From Candidatus Electrothrix aestuarii (GTDB lineage: Bacteria; Desulfobacterota; Desulfobulbia; Desulfobulbales; Desulfobulbaceae): 64,000 nt of DNA. This document shows positions 1 through 9,400 of this stretch, in pieces. The position numbers and the translations under genes are program-made. Each line of letters starts with the position of its first letter. The first letter of the stretch is position 1. The notes under the pieces were generated by a model that saw only the letters and a program-made list of their open reading frames with translations, searched no databases and was not told where the DNA came from. Location: positions 2,297,501-2,361,500 of the forward strand of contig CP159373.1 in the NCBI GenBank assembly GCA_032595685.2. The letters are read 5' to 3'.

Positions 1-407
1 CGTCGCTGCGTCAGGGTTTCCCCATTGCGCAATATTCCTCACTGCTGCCTCCCGTAGGAGTCTGGCCCGTGTTTCAGTGCCAGTGTGACGGATCATCCTC
101 TCAGACCCGCTAACCATCGTAGCCTTGGTAAGCTCTTACCCCACCAACTAGCTAATGGTACGCAGACCCCCCCATGCGCGACAGCTTATAAATAGAGGCC
201 GTCTTTCTTGATCATTCCTATGAACAATCAACGTATTCGGTATTAATCCCCCTTTCGAAGGGCTATCCCAAACACCTGGATAGGTTATCTACGCGTTACT
301 CACCCGTGCGCCACTGTACTCAGTCCCGAAAGACCTTTCTCGTTCGACTTGCATGTGTTAAGCACGCCGCCAGCGTTCGTTCTGAGCCAGGATCAAACTC
401 TCCAGTT
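1..407 (-). rRNA. rrs: 16S ribosomal RNA, 5' part (truncated by window edge)
   Basis: The minus strand carries the conserved 5' segment of 16S rRNA. The complement of AGAGTTTGATCCTGGCTCAG lies near 384-403, and the complement of the universal ACTCCTACGGGAGGCAGCAG site lies near 43-62. The 5' end is placed at about 407 by comparison with the usual distance to the AGAGTTTGATC motif, and is good to a few bases. The gene is transcribed leftwards, so the remainder and any spacer tRNAs, 23S and 5S lie outside the window. A boxA-like leader element and three promoter-like pairs sit upstream. Confidence 0.97.
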
Positions 408-530
408 ATATATCCTGACCAATCACTTAAATTAAAACTTAAAAAATCAAGGATTGGACTTCTACAAAAAAAATGCCGCTGCAACTCGTGGCTGCATCGG
501 ACTTCTATGTATCGGCCCGCCTTATTACTG

Positions 531-550
531 TTCAGTTTTCAAAGATCAAT
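531..550 (-). promoter_or_regulatory. boxA-like antitermination site in rRNA leader
   Basis: On the minus strand this reads ATTGATCTTTGAAAACTGAA, very close to the boxA element that binds the NusB/NusE antitermination complex in bacterial rRNA leaders. It lies about 125 bases upstream of the 16S 5' end and downstream of the three promoter-like pairs, which is the expected order. The assignment rests on motif and position only. Confidence 0.65.
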
Positions 551-605
551 CCAGCGCTTCACTTTTTCTCGTTGCGCCATGTTTCGCTTCGCTGCGACGT
601 CCGCT

Positions 606-634
606 ATTATAACTCAGCTCGCTTTTAACGTCAA
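606..634 (-). promoter_or_regulatory. rRNA operon promoter, proximal (sigma70 type)
   Basis: On the minus strand there is TTGACG (629-634), a 17-base spacer and TATAAT (606-611), nearly the full sigma70 consensus. It is the closest of three candidates to the 16S gene and would start transcription about 195 bases before the mature 16S 5' end. The base run just before the -35 (AACAGC preceded by T/A-rich sequence) is repeated ahead of the next promoter, which suggests promoter duplication. Confidence 0.8.
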
Positions 635-724
635 GCTGTTTTTTAGCGACCCGATTTTTTTCAACTCAACTTCAAGGTGAGAACCGATCCGTTTAACTTT
701 CGTCGTCCGTTTCGGTGGGCGGTT

Positions 725-753
725 ACTTTAACTTTTTCTCGTCAAAGTGTCAA
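725..753 (-). promoter_or_regulatory. rRNA operon promoter, middle (sigma70 type)
   Basis: On the minus strand there is TTGACA (748-753), 17 bases, then TAAAGT (725-730). The sequence just upstream of the -35 (an A run followed by CAGC) matches that of the proximal promoter 120 bases downstream, so the two look like tandem duplicates. Confidence 0.65.
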
Positions 754-1007
754 GCTGTTTTTTTACTCCAGCTCGTTTTCCTCCTGTGCGATCTACCCCA
801 CAAGACTTTAGCTTGCTCTGTTATTTCGCACTGCCTGTTGCCAGGACTTTTTACTTCTTCGTTCGTTGCCAAACAAAGTAAATCGCCCTCACTCTAACCT
901 GCTTATTTAAAATAAACAAACAAAAAAGATCAAGCGCTGTACTGCTACTACGTATTACTTCTTGTTGCTCCGTGATGCGCTCCGGCAGTCACAAGCAACG
1001 AGCGGCG

Positions 1008-1036
1008 AATATACTGCACACAATCTCCATTGTCAA
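1008..1036 (-). promoter_or_regulatory. rRNA operon promoter, distal (sigma70 type)
   Basis: On the minus strand there is a perfect TTGACA (1031-1036), 17 bases, then TATATT (1008-1013). It lies between the 3' end of the TauE-like gene and the rRNA leader, 600 bases from the 16S 5' end. The stretch from 408 to 1095 holds no credible protein gene; its short open frames are incidental. Confidence 0.65.
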
Positions 1037-1095
1037 AGACTTTTATTGCTAGATGATGTTTTTTTCTCTAAGGAGAGATGTAGGAATCTTTCTGC

Positions 1096-1980
1096 TTAGA
1101 TAATAGAAAGATAGCGTAAGGCGATAAAGAGGATTGAGCTGGCGAGAAGAGCCTGGATTAAGCGAGAAGGGATATAGGGTTGAACTTTGGCACCACAGTA
1201 CATGCCAGCGCAACCACCGAGGCCAAAAAGTATACCTAAAGCCCAGTCCGGTGCCACGGCTGTTTCTGGAAAAAAGAGGGAAAGAAGTTGAAAGAACAGA
1301 ACTCCGGCAAGTGAGGTAATAAAGGTACCCATCAGTGCTGCACCTGCCACCGTATAAATAGGGAGCCCGAAGAAGGATATAAAGAAAGGGGCCATGAGTG
1401 CTCCACCCCCAATACCATAAATGCCACCTATGAGTCCAACAGCGAGACTTAGCAGTATAACCTTATGTGTGGAGGCCTTGTAGGTCTTTTCCCTAAAGGT
1501 AAAGCCAAGAGTGGTTGCGTTGAACCATGATTGCGTGATGGAATTGTCGGCATGAGGAGAAGTTGTTTTTTTTACCTTTACTGATTTGTTGCGAACTGTA
1601 GCGAGGAGTTTTCCTCCTATGTATAGAAGGACTATGCCTATAAAGCGCTTGAAGAAGGTGGGATCAAGAAGAAAGCGGGTCCGAATAATTGTCCCTACCA
1701 GCACGCCCGGCAGGGTACCGATAATGACCGCCCAAGTGAGCGGCCAAGCCATTCGTCCATCCCGAATGTACCGGTACACACCGCCTGGTATGGCAGTTAT
1801 GTTGAAAAGATGGTTCGTTGCACTGACAGATGGTGTGCTGAATCCTAAATAACTGACTTGAAAGGGGAGCAGGAGAAAGGCACCGGAAACTCCACCCATA
1901 GAAGTGAAGAAGGAGATGCAAAAGGCAACGAGTGGTGGCAGCCAAGGCTGTACCTCAATGTCGGCTGTTGGAAAATACAC
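1096..1980 (-). CDS. TSUP-family permease (sulfite exporter TauE/SafE)
   Basis: A 294-residue inner-membrane protein with two homologous bundles of hydrophobic helices, the first around residues 12-135 and the second around 172-294. They are separated by a charged loop (about 128-170). Both halves have the glycine-rich loops typical of this family (GGVSGAF near 29 and GIYGIGGGALMAP near 186). Family members move small sulfur or organic anions; the substrate here is unknown, though a sulfur compound would suit a sulfate reducer. The start is a GTG at 1980, 15 bases after the stop of the preceding small gene, so it is probably the last gene of the FecR/OmpA/HD-GYP operon. The annotated length is normal for the family. 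Confidence 0.85.
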   Translation of the reverse strand: MYFPTADIEVQPWLPPLVAFCISFFTSMGGVSGAFLLLPFQVSYLGFSTPSVSATNHLFNITAIPGGVYRYIRDGRMAWPLTWAVIIGTLPGVLVGTIIRTRFLLDPTFFKRFIGIVLLYIGGKLLATVRNKSVKVKKTTSPHADNSITQSWFNATTLGFTFREKTYKASTHKVILLSLAVGLIGGIYGIGGGALMAPFFISFFGLPIYTVAGAALMGTFITSLAGVLFFQLLSLFFPETAVAPDWALGILFGLGGCAGMYCGAKVQPYIPSRLIQALLASSILFIALRYLSII

Positions 1981-1995
1981 AGTTGCGAGAGAATG

Positions 1996-2280
1996 CTATT
2001 CCTCTGTCCACTTGCTGAGTATCTCTATGATATGCTTGGCCTGCTTGGTGCTGGAAATATTAAATTTTGATTTGGGCAAATATTGTCCGTTACGCTTTTG
2101 GTAGCGGCGGATTGAATATTTTTCAGCGCCATATTCCTCTTTGCTGCGGTTGTATTCCTGATAGCGAAAAAGAATAGTGGTCCATGCTCCTTTGGTGAGG
2201 ACCTCTTTGTCAAGCTCCTTGACTATTTGAAGGCCTTCTTCTTCATAGTTGATTGTTATTTCGTCTATCTCTGACGCCAT
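1996..2280 (-). CDS. Small conserved protein of unknown function
   Basis: A 94-residue acidic protein with no signal peptide or membrane segment. The start at 2280 is preceded by a clear ribosome-binding site (GGAGGAAACG), which supports it as a real gene. The C-terminal half (YSIRRYQKRNGQYLP and a following KSKFNIS) faintly recalls the PC4/p15 single-stranded-DNA-binding fold, but I would not name it on that alone. It sits between the HD-GYP gene and the TauE-like gene with gaps of about 54 and 15 bases, so it is probably co-transcribed with both. Confidence 0.7.
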   Translation of the reverse strand: MASEIDEITINYEEEGLQIVKELDKEVLTKGAWTTILFRYQEYNRSKEEYGAEKYSIRRYQKRNGQYLPKSKFNISSTKQAKHIIEILSKWTEE

Positions 2281-2334
2281 TCGTTTCCTCCGGGGTTGTA
2301 GGTAAGGTATCGTTCGGTTACGGAATAAATATAA

Positions 2335-4419
2335 TCAGCTTGTTCGTTTGTTTTTTGAACCCTTGTTTTCTTCAGTCCTCGTGACTGTCGATATATCATA
2401 AAAACGATCATGTATGTTTAAAAAAGCTTCTATGAGGTCAGGATCGAAATGCGTTCCACTATCAGCGACCATGATGTCCACGGCTTTTTTATGTTCGACC
2501 GGAACCTTGTAGGGGCGTTTTGAAGTTAACGCATCATATACATCGGCAATAGCCATAAGTCGTCCTGAAAGGGGGATATTCTCGCCGGAGAGTCCCTGAG
2601 GGTATCCGCTTCCATCCCATTTTTCCTGATGAGTATAAACGATTTCTAAGGCTTTTTCCAAAAAGTAGTTACTGCCTACCCGCTCTAATGCAGCTTCTAT
2701 AATCTCTTTACCATAATAGGTGTGCTTTTTTATTTCCTCAAATTCTTTAGCATTGAGGTGACCCGGTTTGAGGAGGATGTTATCCGGGACGGCTATCTTG
2801 CCAACATCATGGAGCGGGGCAACTTTGCAAAGAACGTCGATCTCTTCATTGTTAAGAATGTTGCTATACTTTTTGTTTTTTCGCAGTTCCTCTGCCATAA
2901 GGCGTATATACCCCTGCGTCCTTCTGATATGTCCTCCTGTTTCTTGATCTCGGGCCTCGGTTAAGGCAGTTATAATTTCGAGAATAGCTTCCTGCATACG
3001 CGCTATCTCTTCTTTCTTTTTGCGGGTACTGCGTTCGGAGCTATAAAGCTTTATAGGGTAGATGAAAGAAAAGTTAAGGAGGATGAGAAGGGCTGGGTAT
3101 AGCGGAGAAAGAAATATGCCGTAGGATGAAAAAAGAAATTTGCTTCCATAGAAAAGACCTGTTCCACAGAAAATGAATGTCAGGAGCGCGCCTTTTATCC
3201 CGCACCGAAAAAATAGAAAAGCGGCGGCCAGGCCTGTGAAGAAGATGATGGCTAATTCCATTCCTGTGCTCCATTGAGGAGGACGAAGAAAGGTGTTATT
3301 GAGGATGTTATCCACGATATTGGCATGAACTTCAACGCCAGGAACAGTATGTTCGCCCGGTATATCGTGGATGTCATTCAGTCCGACTGCTGATGTCCCA
3401 ATGAAGACTATCTTGTTGGTGAACTTGTTTGCAGGGGTGTTTCCGTCAAGGAGGTCTGCTGCTGAGATGTATTCAAAGGGTCTGCGGGAGGTGTCAGGCG
3501 CCTTTCTAAAATTCACGGCAAGATTGCTTTGTTTGTCCAATGGGATAAATTGCCCGTCGATAATGAGACCCGATGTGCCGTATTGTGATGTTTTGAGGAG
3601 TACTGTCTTGGGGGAGGTGGCTGCTATAAGGGTGGCAAGAGAGAGGTGAGGGTATATGTTATTCTGATACTTCATTAAAAGAGGGACTCTGCGTAAGATG
3701 CCATCATTGTCAGGCTCCACATTAAGGAAACCGTTCACGGCAACTGCATTGTCAAAACTTGGTAAGTTGCAGAGAAGAGCGTCTGCCTGACCAAGGGTAT
3801 CTGGTAAGTCTCTGTCCCGCTTGCTGTCTTGATGGATGATGATGGGTAAAGGGTGAACGGTGCAGTTAGTATTGGGTATCTGGCCGTGAAGAGCAGGAAA
3901 GTAGAGGCTGGTGACAAAATTTCCCTTCCTGAGGACTTCGGCGAGTAGGGCATCATTGTCCCGAAGACGCTCAGGTACCTTTTGGGGGTCGGGGATTTTC
4001 ATCTCGAAATGGGTTTCGAGGTTTTTGTAAACTTGTGTCAGAGATGTCCTGTCTGGCTCGGGAAACATGATATCTAATCCAACAGCCAGAGGCTCATCCT
4101 GCTGTATTTTTTTCAGGAGCTCGGCAACAAGGAAGCGCGGCCAAGGCCATTGCCCGTATTTATTAAGCGATTTTTCATCTATATCAACTATCAGTGGGGC
4201 GTCGTCGCTTGCTGGAGAGCGTGTTAATAAGAGGAAGAAATCGTAGATTTTCAGATCAATGGCGTTGAGGAAGGGAAAGGGGACAATACTGAGAAGGATG
4301 ATGATTGAAGTCGGCAAAAGAGAGATGGTAAAGGGTGCTAACCATCGGGCTCTTCTCTTTGTCTTGGCTTGAATAGGGGAAGACCTGGAATTGTTATCAG
4401 GTTCTGCTGTGATACTCAT
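2335..4419 (-). CDS. CHASE2-domain HD-GYP cyclic-di-GMP phosphodiesterase
   Basis: A 694-residue membrane signalling protein. An N-terminal helix (about 28-50) leads into a periplasmic CHASE2 sensor (about 50-380). Three transmembrane helices follow (about 385-455), then a short coiled linker and a cytoplasmic HD-GYP domain (about 475-680). The HD pair is in HDVGKIAVPDNIL and the GYP signature in HQEKWDGSGYPQG, with the later ADVYDAL helix also present, so the catalytic centre looks complete. HD-GYP enzymes hydrolyse cyclic-di-GMP. It follows the FecR-domain and OmpA-lipoprotein genes in one operon, which suggests that envelope events are sensed by CHASE2 and read out as a change in cyclic-di-GMP. 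The ligand is unknown. Confidence 0.9.
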   Translation of the reverse strand: MSITAEPDNNSRSSPIQAKTKRRARWLAPFTISLLPTSIIILLSIVPFPFLNAIDLKIYDFFLLLTRSPASDDAPLIVDIDEKSLNKYGQWPWPRFLVAELLKKIQQDEPLAVGLDIMFPEPDRTSLTQVYKNLETHFEMKIPDPQKVPERLRDNDALLAEVLRKGNFVTSLYFPALHGQIPNTNCTVHPLPIIIHQDSKRDRDLPDTLGQADALLCNLPSFDNAVAVNGFLNVEPDNDGILRRVPLLMKYQNNIYPHLSLATLIAATSPKTVLLKTSQYGTSGLIIDGQFIPLDKQSNLAVNFRKAPDTSRRPFEYISAADLLDGNTPANKFTNKIVFIGTSAVGLNDIHDIPGEHTVPGVEVHANIVDNILNNTFLRPPQWSTGMELAIIFFTGLAAAFLFFRCGIKGALLTFIFCGTGLFYGSKFLFSSYGIFLSPLYPALLILLNFSFIYPIKLYSSERSTRKKKEEIARMQEAILEIITALTEARDQETGGHIRRTQGYIRLMAEELRKNKKYSNILNNEEIDVLCKVAPLHDVGKIAVPDNILLKPGHLNAKEFEEIKKHTYYGKEIIEAALERVGSNYFLEKALEIVYTHQEKWDGSGYPQGLSGENIPLSGRLMAIADVYDALTSKRPYKVPVEHKKAVDIMVADSGTHFDPDLIEAFLNIHDRFYDISTVTRTEENKGSKNKRTS

Positions 4420-4475
4420 CCGTTAGCTTTTTCGGTGAAAAATGTTAGGGGAAAGTTGCGTAGAAGGGAATATTC

Positions 4476-5108
4476 TTAGCGGATAAAGATTTCTACTCTC
4501 CTGTTCTTTGGCTCAGCAACATTGTCTGCTGTTGGGATCATAGGATCGTTTTCGCCATGCGAAGAGACTTCAAGAAGTTTTCGGGGCGCACCTATAGCGA
4601 GCAGCTGGTCTTTGACGTGGATGGCTCTTTCGAGAGAGAGTGTGAGGTTGTATTCTCCGCTTGCTTCGGTATCTGCGTGGCCGATGATGGCAATTTCGCA
4701 AGGAAATTTTTCTTTTATCCTTTTGAGGATTTGTGGTAGCTGTTCCTGGGATTCTTTAGTTAGTTGTGTTGTTCCTGAAGAAAAGAAGAGGATGAATTGG
4801 TCGGCAGTGCCAGGGACGGCCTGTAGAGTATCATGAAAATCTTTTTGGATTGATTGCTTAGAGAGGATTTTGGTTCGTGCTGGTATATGATGGCTTGTGA
4901 CCAGGGCTGATTCGTTTGCTTTGGATAGCGTGGTTGAGCCTGCTTCGTTAGAAATGGTGATTTGTCCTACTTTGCCGTCCTGATCAGGAAGGAGAACGAA
5001 CAGGTCCTGGGCGCCTGAAGAGGGCGGTTGTTTAATATTTTTTTGAGCGCAGCCAGTAACTAGGGCTACGCTCATGAAACAGTACAAGATGAGAACATGT
5101 CTATGCAT
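4476..5108 (-). CDS. OmpA-family lipoprotein
   Basis: A peptidoglycan-binding outer-membrane lipoprotein. From the ATG at 5108 the protein starts with a short lipoprotein signal peptide ending in the lipobox VTGC. A variable region follows, then an OmpA C-terminal domain over roughly the last 110 residues (FSSGTTQLT, IIGHADTEASGEYN, LSLERA and the closing NRRVEIFI). A longer GTG-initiated form from 5138 overlaps the stop of the FecR gene by one base. The ATG is preferred because AAGGG stands 9 bases before it and because it places the signal peptide at the N terminus. It is co-transcribed with the FecR protein upstream and the CHASE2/HD-GYP enzyme downstream. Confidence 0.88.
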   Translation of the reverse strand: MHRHVLILYCFMSVALVTGCAQKNIKQPPSSGAQDLFVLLPDQDGKVGQITISNEAGSTTLSKANESALVTSHHIPARTKILSKQSIQKDFHDTLQAVPGTADQFILFFSSGTTQLTKESQEQLPQILKRIKEKFPCEIAIIGHADTEASGEYNLTLSLERAIHVKDQLLAIGAPRKLLEVSSHGENDPMIPTADNVAEPKNRRVEIFIR

Positions 5109-5137
5109 TGAAGAGGTCCCTTGGGAGTGTATTGGCA

Positions 5138-5590
5138 CTATTTTTTTGGAGCGGCTTTAACCAGAAAGCTTGTCCCTCTGACACCAACAACTGCAGTGGG
5201 GGTTTTAAATTTGACAGACTTAGGAGAAAGTTTTCCAATGGTGCCGGAAATGTACGATGCTGTCCCTTGAACCAGTTCTGTCAGAAAGGAGAAGCTACCC
5301 TTCTCAGGTTGGAAAACGTACTCGTTAATGTCGATTTCGCTATTGGATCCAAGCGAGATTCTGGTGTTATCCGTGAAGATAACGCCCATAGATCCATTTG
5401 AGCCGGTGGTGAGTTTGTCACCCATCTTGACCCGTATGCCGTCTTTTGCAATGATTTGCTGGCCATCTCGGAGAATGGTTGCAGATCCGCTTACTTTTCT
5501 AAGCCCCCCAACAAAGTCCTGAGCAAAGGTGAGTGGTGGTGCAAGTAACAAAACGGCAAGAAGCGATAGGATAATTCTCTTTCTCAACAT
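5138..5590 (-). CDS. Secreted FecR-domain protein
   Basis: A 150-residue exported protein with a clean signal peptide (cleavage after about residue 23, TFAQ). A FecR domain follows: GLRKVSGSATILRDGQ, then VKMGDKLTTGSNGSMGVIFTDNTRISLGSNSEI, ending with TPTAVVGVRGTSF. Stand-alone periplasmic FecR domains of this kind often accompany OmpA proteins and CHASE2 enzymes, as here; it is not a TonB-linked iron sensor. The start is preceded by AAGGAG. It is the first gene of the operon. The 187 bases upstream (5591-5777) must hold the promoter, but I see no clear sigma70 match there. Confidence 0.88.
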   Translation of the reverse strand: MLRKRIILSLLAVLLLAPPLTFAQDFVGGLRKVSGSATILRDGQQIIAKDGIRVKMGDKLTTGSNGSMGVIFTDNTRISLGSNSEIDINEYVFQPEKGSFSFLTELVQGTASYISGTIGKLSPKSVKFKTPTAVVGVRGTSFLVKAAPKK

Positions 5591-5777
5591 GATTTGCTCC
5601 TTAGTATTGAGATATAGGTTTGTGCGATGCTGAAGAGCATAATGTTTATCAGTATCGGCTGTTGGGACGCTTTTCTCCTGGCGGACTTTTTTATTTTACA
5701 ATGTGTAAGAGGTCGTTTCTGTTTTTTTATTAATCTAATATATTTAATCAAAAAAAGAACCATCTCTCAATAGGTAT

Positions 5778-6314
5778 TTATAAGGAAAAATCGTCCTTTG
5801 AGGGAAATCGTAGTTTTGTCTTGATTTCGTGTTGCATATCTTTTTGATATCTCTTCCAGTCTAGGTCCCAGGGGTCAGTTTTGCGATCTGGCGCGATATC
5901 ACGATGACCATATACATATATAATAGGGTGCCGTGTAAGGATATCTTTGGTCAGCAGGGTTAAGGCCTGATATTGGGCATCTGTGAAGTCAGTATCTTCG
6001 CTGCCGATTAGTTCTATACCGATGCTGAAGTCATTCACTCCCTCTCGTCCGTCTTCAGGCATTTTACTGATACCAGCATGCCACGCTTTTTTTTCCTCCG
6101 GGACTAATTGCCAGATCGTGCCACGTAAATCAATCAGATAATGCGACGAAACGCCATGTTTGTCCAGACATTCCTTGCAGGACGAAGGAGAAAAACGATT
6201 TTTTGCCTCTGGATTATGCATAGAATGGATGATCAGAGTGTCAATAATGATGGCTTCCGGCCGATCCTCGAACTGGTCGGTCGGCAGTTGACGAATGGTG
6301 ATATTTGTGAACAT
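5778..6314 (-). CDS. N-acetylmuramoyl-L-alanine amidase, AmpD-like
   Basis: A 178-residue amidase_2 protein without a signal peptide, hence probably cytoplasmic like AmpD, which trims anhydro-muropeptides during cell-wall recycling. Visible family features are IIHSMH near residues 29-34 (first zinc histidine), VSSHYLID, the WHAG motif near 83, SIGIELIG, and YVYGHRDIAPDRKTDPW near 134-149, which supplies the second histidine and the aspartate. Length and motif order agree with AmpD. It stands alone between the FecR operon and a strong terminator-like hairpin of the secreted PKD protein gene. Confidence 0.88.
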   Translation of the reverse strand: MFTNITIRQLPTDQFEDRPEAIIIDTLIIHSMHNPEAKNRFSPSSCKECLDKHGVSSHYLIDLRGTIWQLVPEEKKAWHAGISKMPEDGREGVNDFSIGIELIGSEDTDFTDAQYQALTLLTKDILTRHPIIYVYGHRDIAPDRKTDPWDLDWKRYQKDMQHEIKTKLRFPSKDDFSL

Positions 6315-6356
6315 GGAGTTTTTAGTGCTGCTTATGACAGAGATTGCAAGGCGGAA

Positions 6357-6386
6357 TAAAGAAAGGCGGAGCCTTGCGGCCCCGCC
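6357..6386 (-). terminator. Rho-independent terminator of the PKD-protein gene
   Basis: On the minus strand a 9-bp stem GGCGGGGCC / GGCTCCGCC (6378-6386 with 6365-6373, one G-T pair) is closed by a GCAA tetraloop and followed by CTTTCTTTATT. It lies about 35 bases after the stop of the 1190-residue protein. Confidence 0.8.
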
Positions 6387-6420
6387 CTGTTGTTGATTTT
6401 TGGTTACCGAACCGAGTCGC

Positions 6421-9400
6421 TTACTTCTTTCCCCTTTTTGATCTTCCCGGATTTTCTACTGTAACACGTCCTTCCGCAGTGGTTTCGTTACCGGATTGGT
6501 CTGTAGCAACAATTGTCCAGATAATATTGTCGCCAACTCCGCCGGAATCAGTAATAGTGATCGTATCGCCGGACACACTGACAACACAGGATTGCATCTT
6601 GCTGTGCTGCTTACCGCTTCCGGTGAAACCATAACATGAGTAATCCGTTATCTCAATTGCAGCAGAGCAGTTATCTGTTGCGGCCGCTGTGAATGAGATA
6701 GGTGCATCCGGGGGAGTAATCGTTGCCGGAGCATTCACCTCTATACTCGGAGCAAGAGTGTCTTCTACAGTCACGACTGCCGTGGCAGTTCCAGTATTCC
6801 CGTTCACATCTGTTACTTCCAGAGTGACTGTATTGTCTCCGAGATCGGCACAGGTGAACTCTGACGGAGCAACAGTCATGGATGCGATTCCACAGGTATC
6901 GCTTGAACCGTTATCAACATCAGCCGCTGCAATTGAAGCATTACCGTTGCTATCAAGTTGAACAGTTAGATCTTTTGTTTGCACATCAGGGGCAGTATTA
7001 TCAACGACTGTCACGTTAGCCACGCAGGAATCGGATTCACCGCTGTCATCGGTTACATTTAGAGTGACAAGATTCTGAACATCAACATCCGCACAAGAAA
7101 AATTCGATTTTGAGATGCTCAAGGTGACATGATCGCCCTCATCAGGGTCATAAGAACCGTTATCAATGTCTGTCGGTGAAATCGTCACATTGCCATTTGC
7201 ATCAAGTGATGCCTGTATGTCCTTGCACTTGGCAACCGGAGGCTCATTACAACGGTCGGCATAACCGATCTGAACTGTTGCAGTGCCTTCTTTAGTAAGG
7301 GTTAAGGAATCTGAGGAGGTGACCCGTAAACCGATAGTGTATTCACCATTCTCGTTCCAGGTGTGCTCTACATGCTCACCAAAAGCATCATCATATTCGC
7401 CATCGTTGTCCAAATCCCAATCCCAGGCCACAATCGTACCGGCCAGCGCAGTCGAGCCGGAGCCGTCCAGCGTCACAGTCTCTCCCTTACAATAGCTATA
7501 CGGGCCGCCCGGATCAGCAGTTGGGTTGCACAGCTCCGGGGCACCGTTAACCTCAACTGCCCTGGAGAGGCATCTCTGTCCATCAGCTGTCTCAGCCATA
7601 ATACGATACCAGTGCGGTTTACCCATTACAAAACTTCCAGCAACTTTGCTTGTATTTTCTGTCCGACCGATATCCTGAAAACCGAGGTTCGGACCTGTCA
7701 GACTCCGATAGATATAATACGTGTCAGCACCCACGTCCTCCCACTGAAGACTCACCGCGAGGCACAATGCAGTCCCGCTGACTTCGCACATACAACCGTC
7801 ATAGACATCAACAGTACCGAAGCCTTCGTCAGTAAGATCACCCTCACCACTTGAAGGATAAGCCTGAGAAGTATTGTCTGCCACCTGAAGACCGATGTTA
7901 TAAAAATCTGCTACAGGAAAATAACTTGTAAAGTTTGTTCCAAGATCAACGATCTCTCCACTTTCATCGGTGTAGTCAAAAGGCGCACCGGTCAAATCCC
8001 AGTTCCAGGCTGTAACCGTGTCATCGGAACATGTAGTACATCCTCCTTCGTGCTCTCCCACGTCAGGATCATATGAATCCGAACCGTCCAACTTTAAGGT
8101 GTCATCTTCACAGAGTGAAACCATATATGGAGAGAGGACTGTCGCCACAGGAGGATGAGGAGGATAGGTAATTTCAATGTTCTTGACATAGGTCGCGGTC
8201 CGCACCGGGTCATTGTCATCAGTGACCCTCAAGGTAACCGGATAGGTACAGGGGATTGTCTCGCAGGGAAAGGAGCTGGTAACGATACTCGGGGAATTGG
8301 TCAGCGTATCAAAGATGCCGTCATTGTCCCAATCCCACTCAAAGGTTGTTATATTATCAATGTCCTTGCCGTGCTCCGAGTGGTCAGAACAGCTCGGATC
8401 AAAGTTAATTTCAGCATCTGGATAATTCGGATTCGGATCTGCGTCAAAGCAGGCGATCGGTGCTTCGGCAAAGAGTACCGGCTTCAGAATAATTACAGCC
8501 CAAGCCGTCCCCAAATTGGGACCATAAAAATCCCAGTAATGATGATTTATCAGAGGGTCGGCAACACGATCCGCCAAGCCCTGTTGAGTGGCACTCCCTC
8601 GGTACCAGTCAAAGTTGTTGGAGCTGAAGGGCACCACCGGTTCAGGATTGGCCAGCCGCATGGCCTTGGCAAAGGCATAGTAGGCGTACAGGTGATTCTG
8701 TCCAAGCCAGTTGTAACCTGTAGTCCAGTTGTCAGCCAACCAGCGTTCACTACGAACCCAGCGTGGATCACTCGTTTCAGCCTCGACAAAGTCAAGCTGC
8801 ACCATTCCAGAGGGAGTCAGAGCATAGCTCCAGCCGGGACCTATGTAGCCGAAGCCTCCCCAAATATTCTGACCATCAATAGTATCCTGATGACTGTAGT
8901 CGAGCCAGTTATCATTATAGTCTTTGACCCATTCGGGAACTGTGCAGTTCCACGGTTCTTCCTGCGCCGGAATCATACCGATTGCTGCCCACTGCGCAGC
9001 CGAATTGTCCGGCCAGTCGTTCCAGTTGTACCGCCAACCGCCTTGAATCAGACCGTCACGCACTTCGTCACATTGACCCCAAGCATACATATCAATCATT
9101 TCCTGAATCACTTCACGATAGGTTTCGTTTGTTCCGTCACCATCGTAATCGCGACCTGAATCCGCATCCGGCGTACCTGAAGCGATAATTGCATCCATTA
9201 CCATACCGCCCTGATAGACCGGGCGATATCCACGGTCTTTGACCTCAATCCCAATGCCGTTGCCGTTCGTATCAGGGTTATCTCCGTGTTGAGGGCCAAT
9301 GCTCTGCGCTTGAGTCATCAGCATGCTTGAATTAGAAAAATATCCGTTGAACAGAAAATTCAAACCGTGCTCGACTGCTTCGACATAAGGATCCTCATCA

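Noticed and set aside
306-897. Open frames in the 16S gene and its leader
   Set aside because: They lie in rRNA and promoter sequence and have no protein features.
8155-9159. Plus-strand open frame (334 codons) inside the PKD-protein gene
   Set aside because: It is antisense to a gene with clear PKD domains; the sequence is low in coding features.
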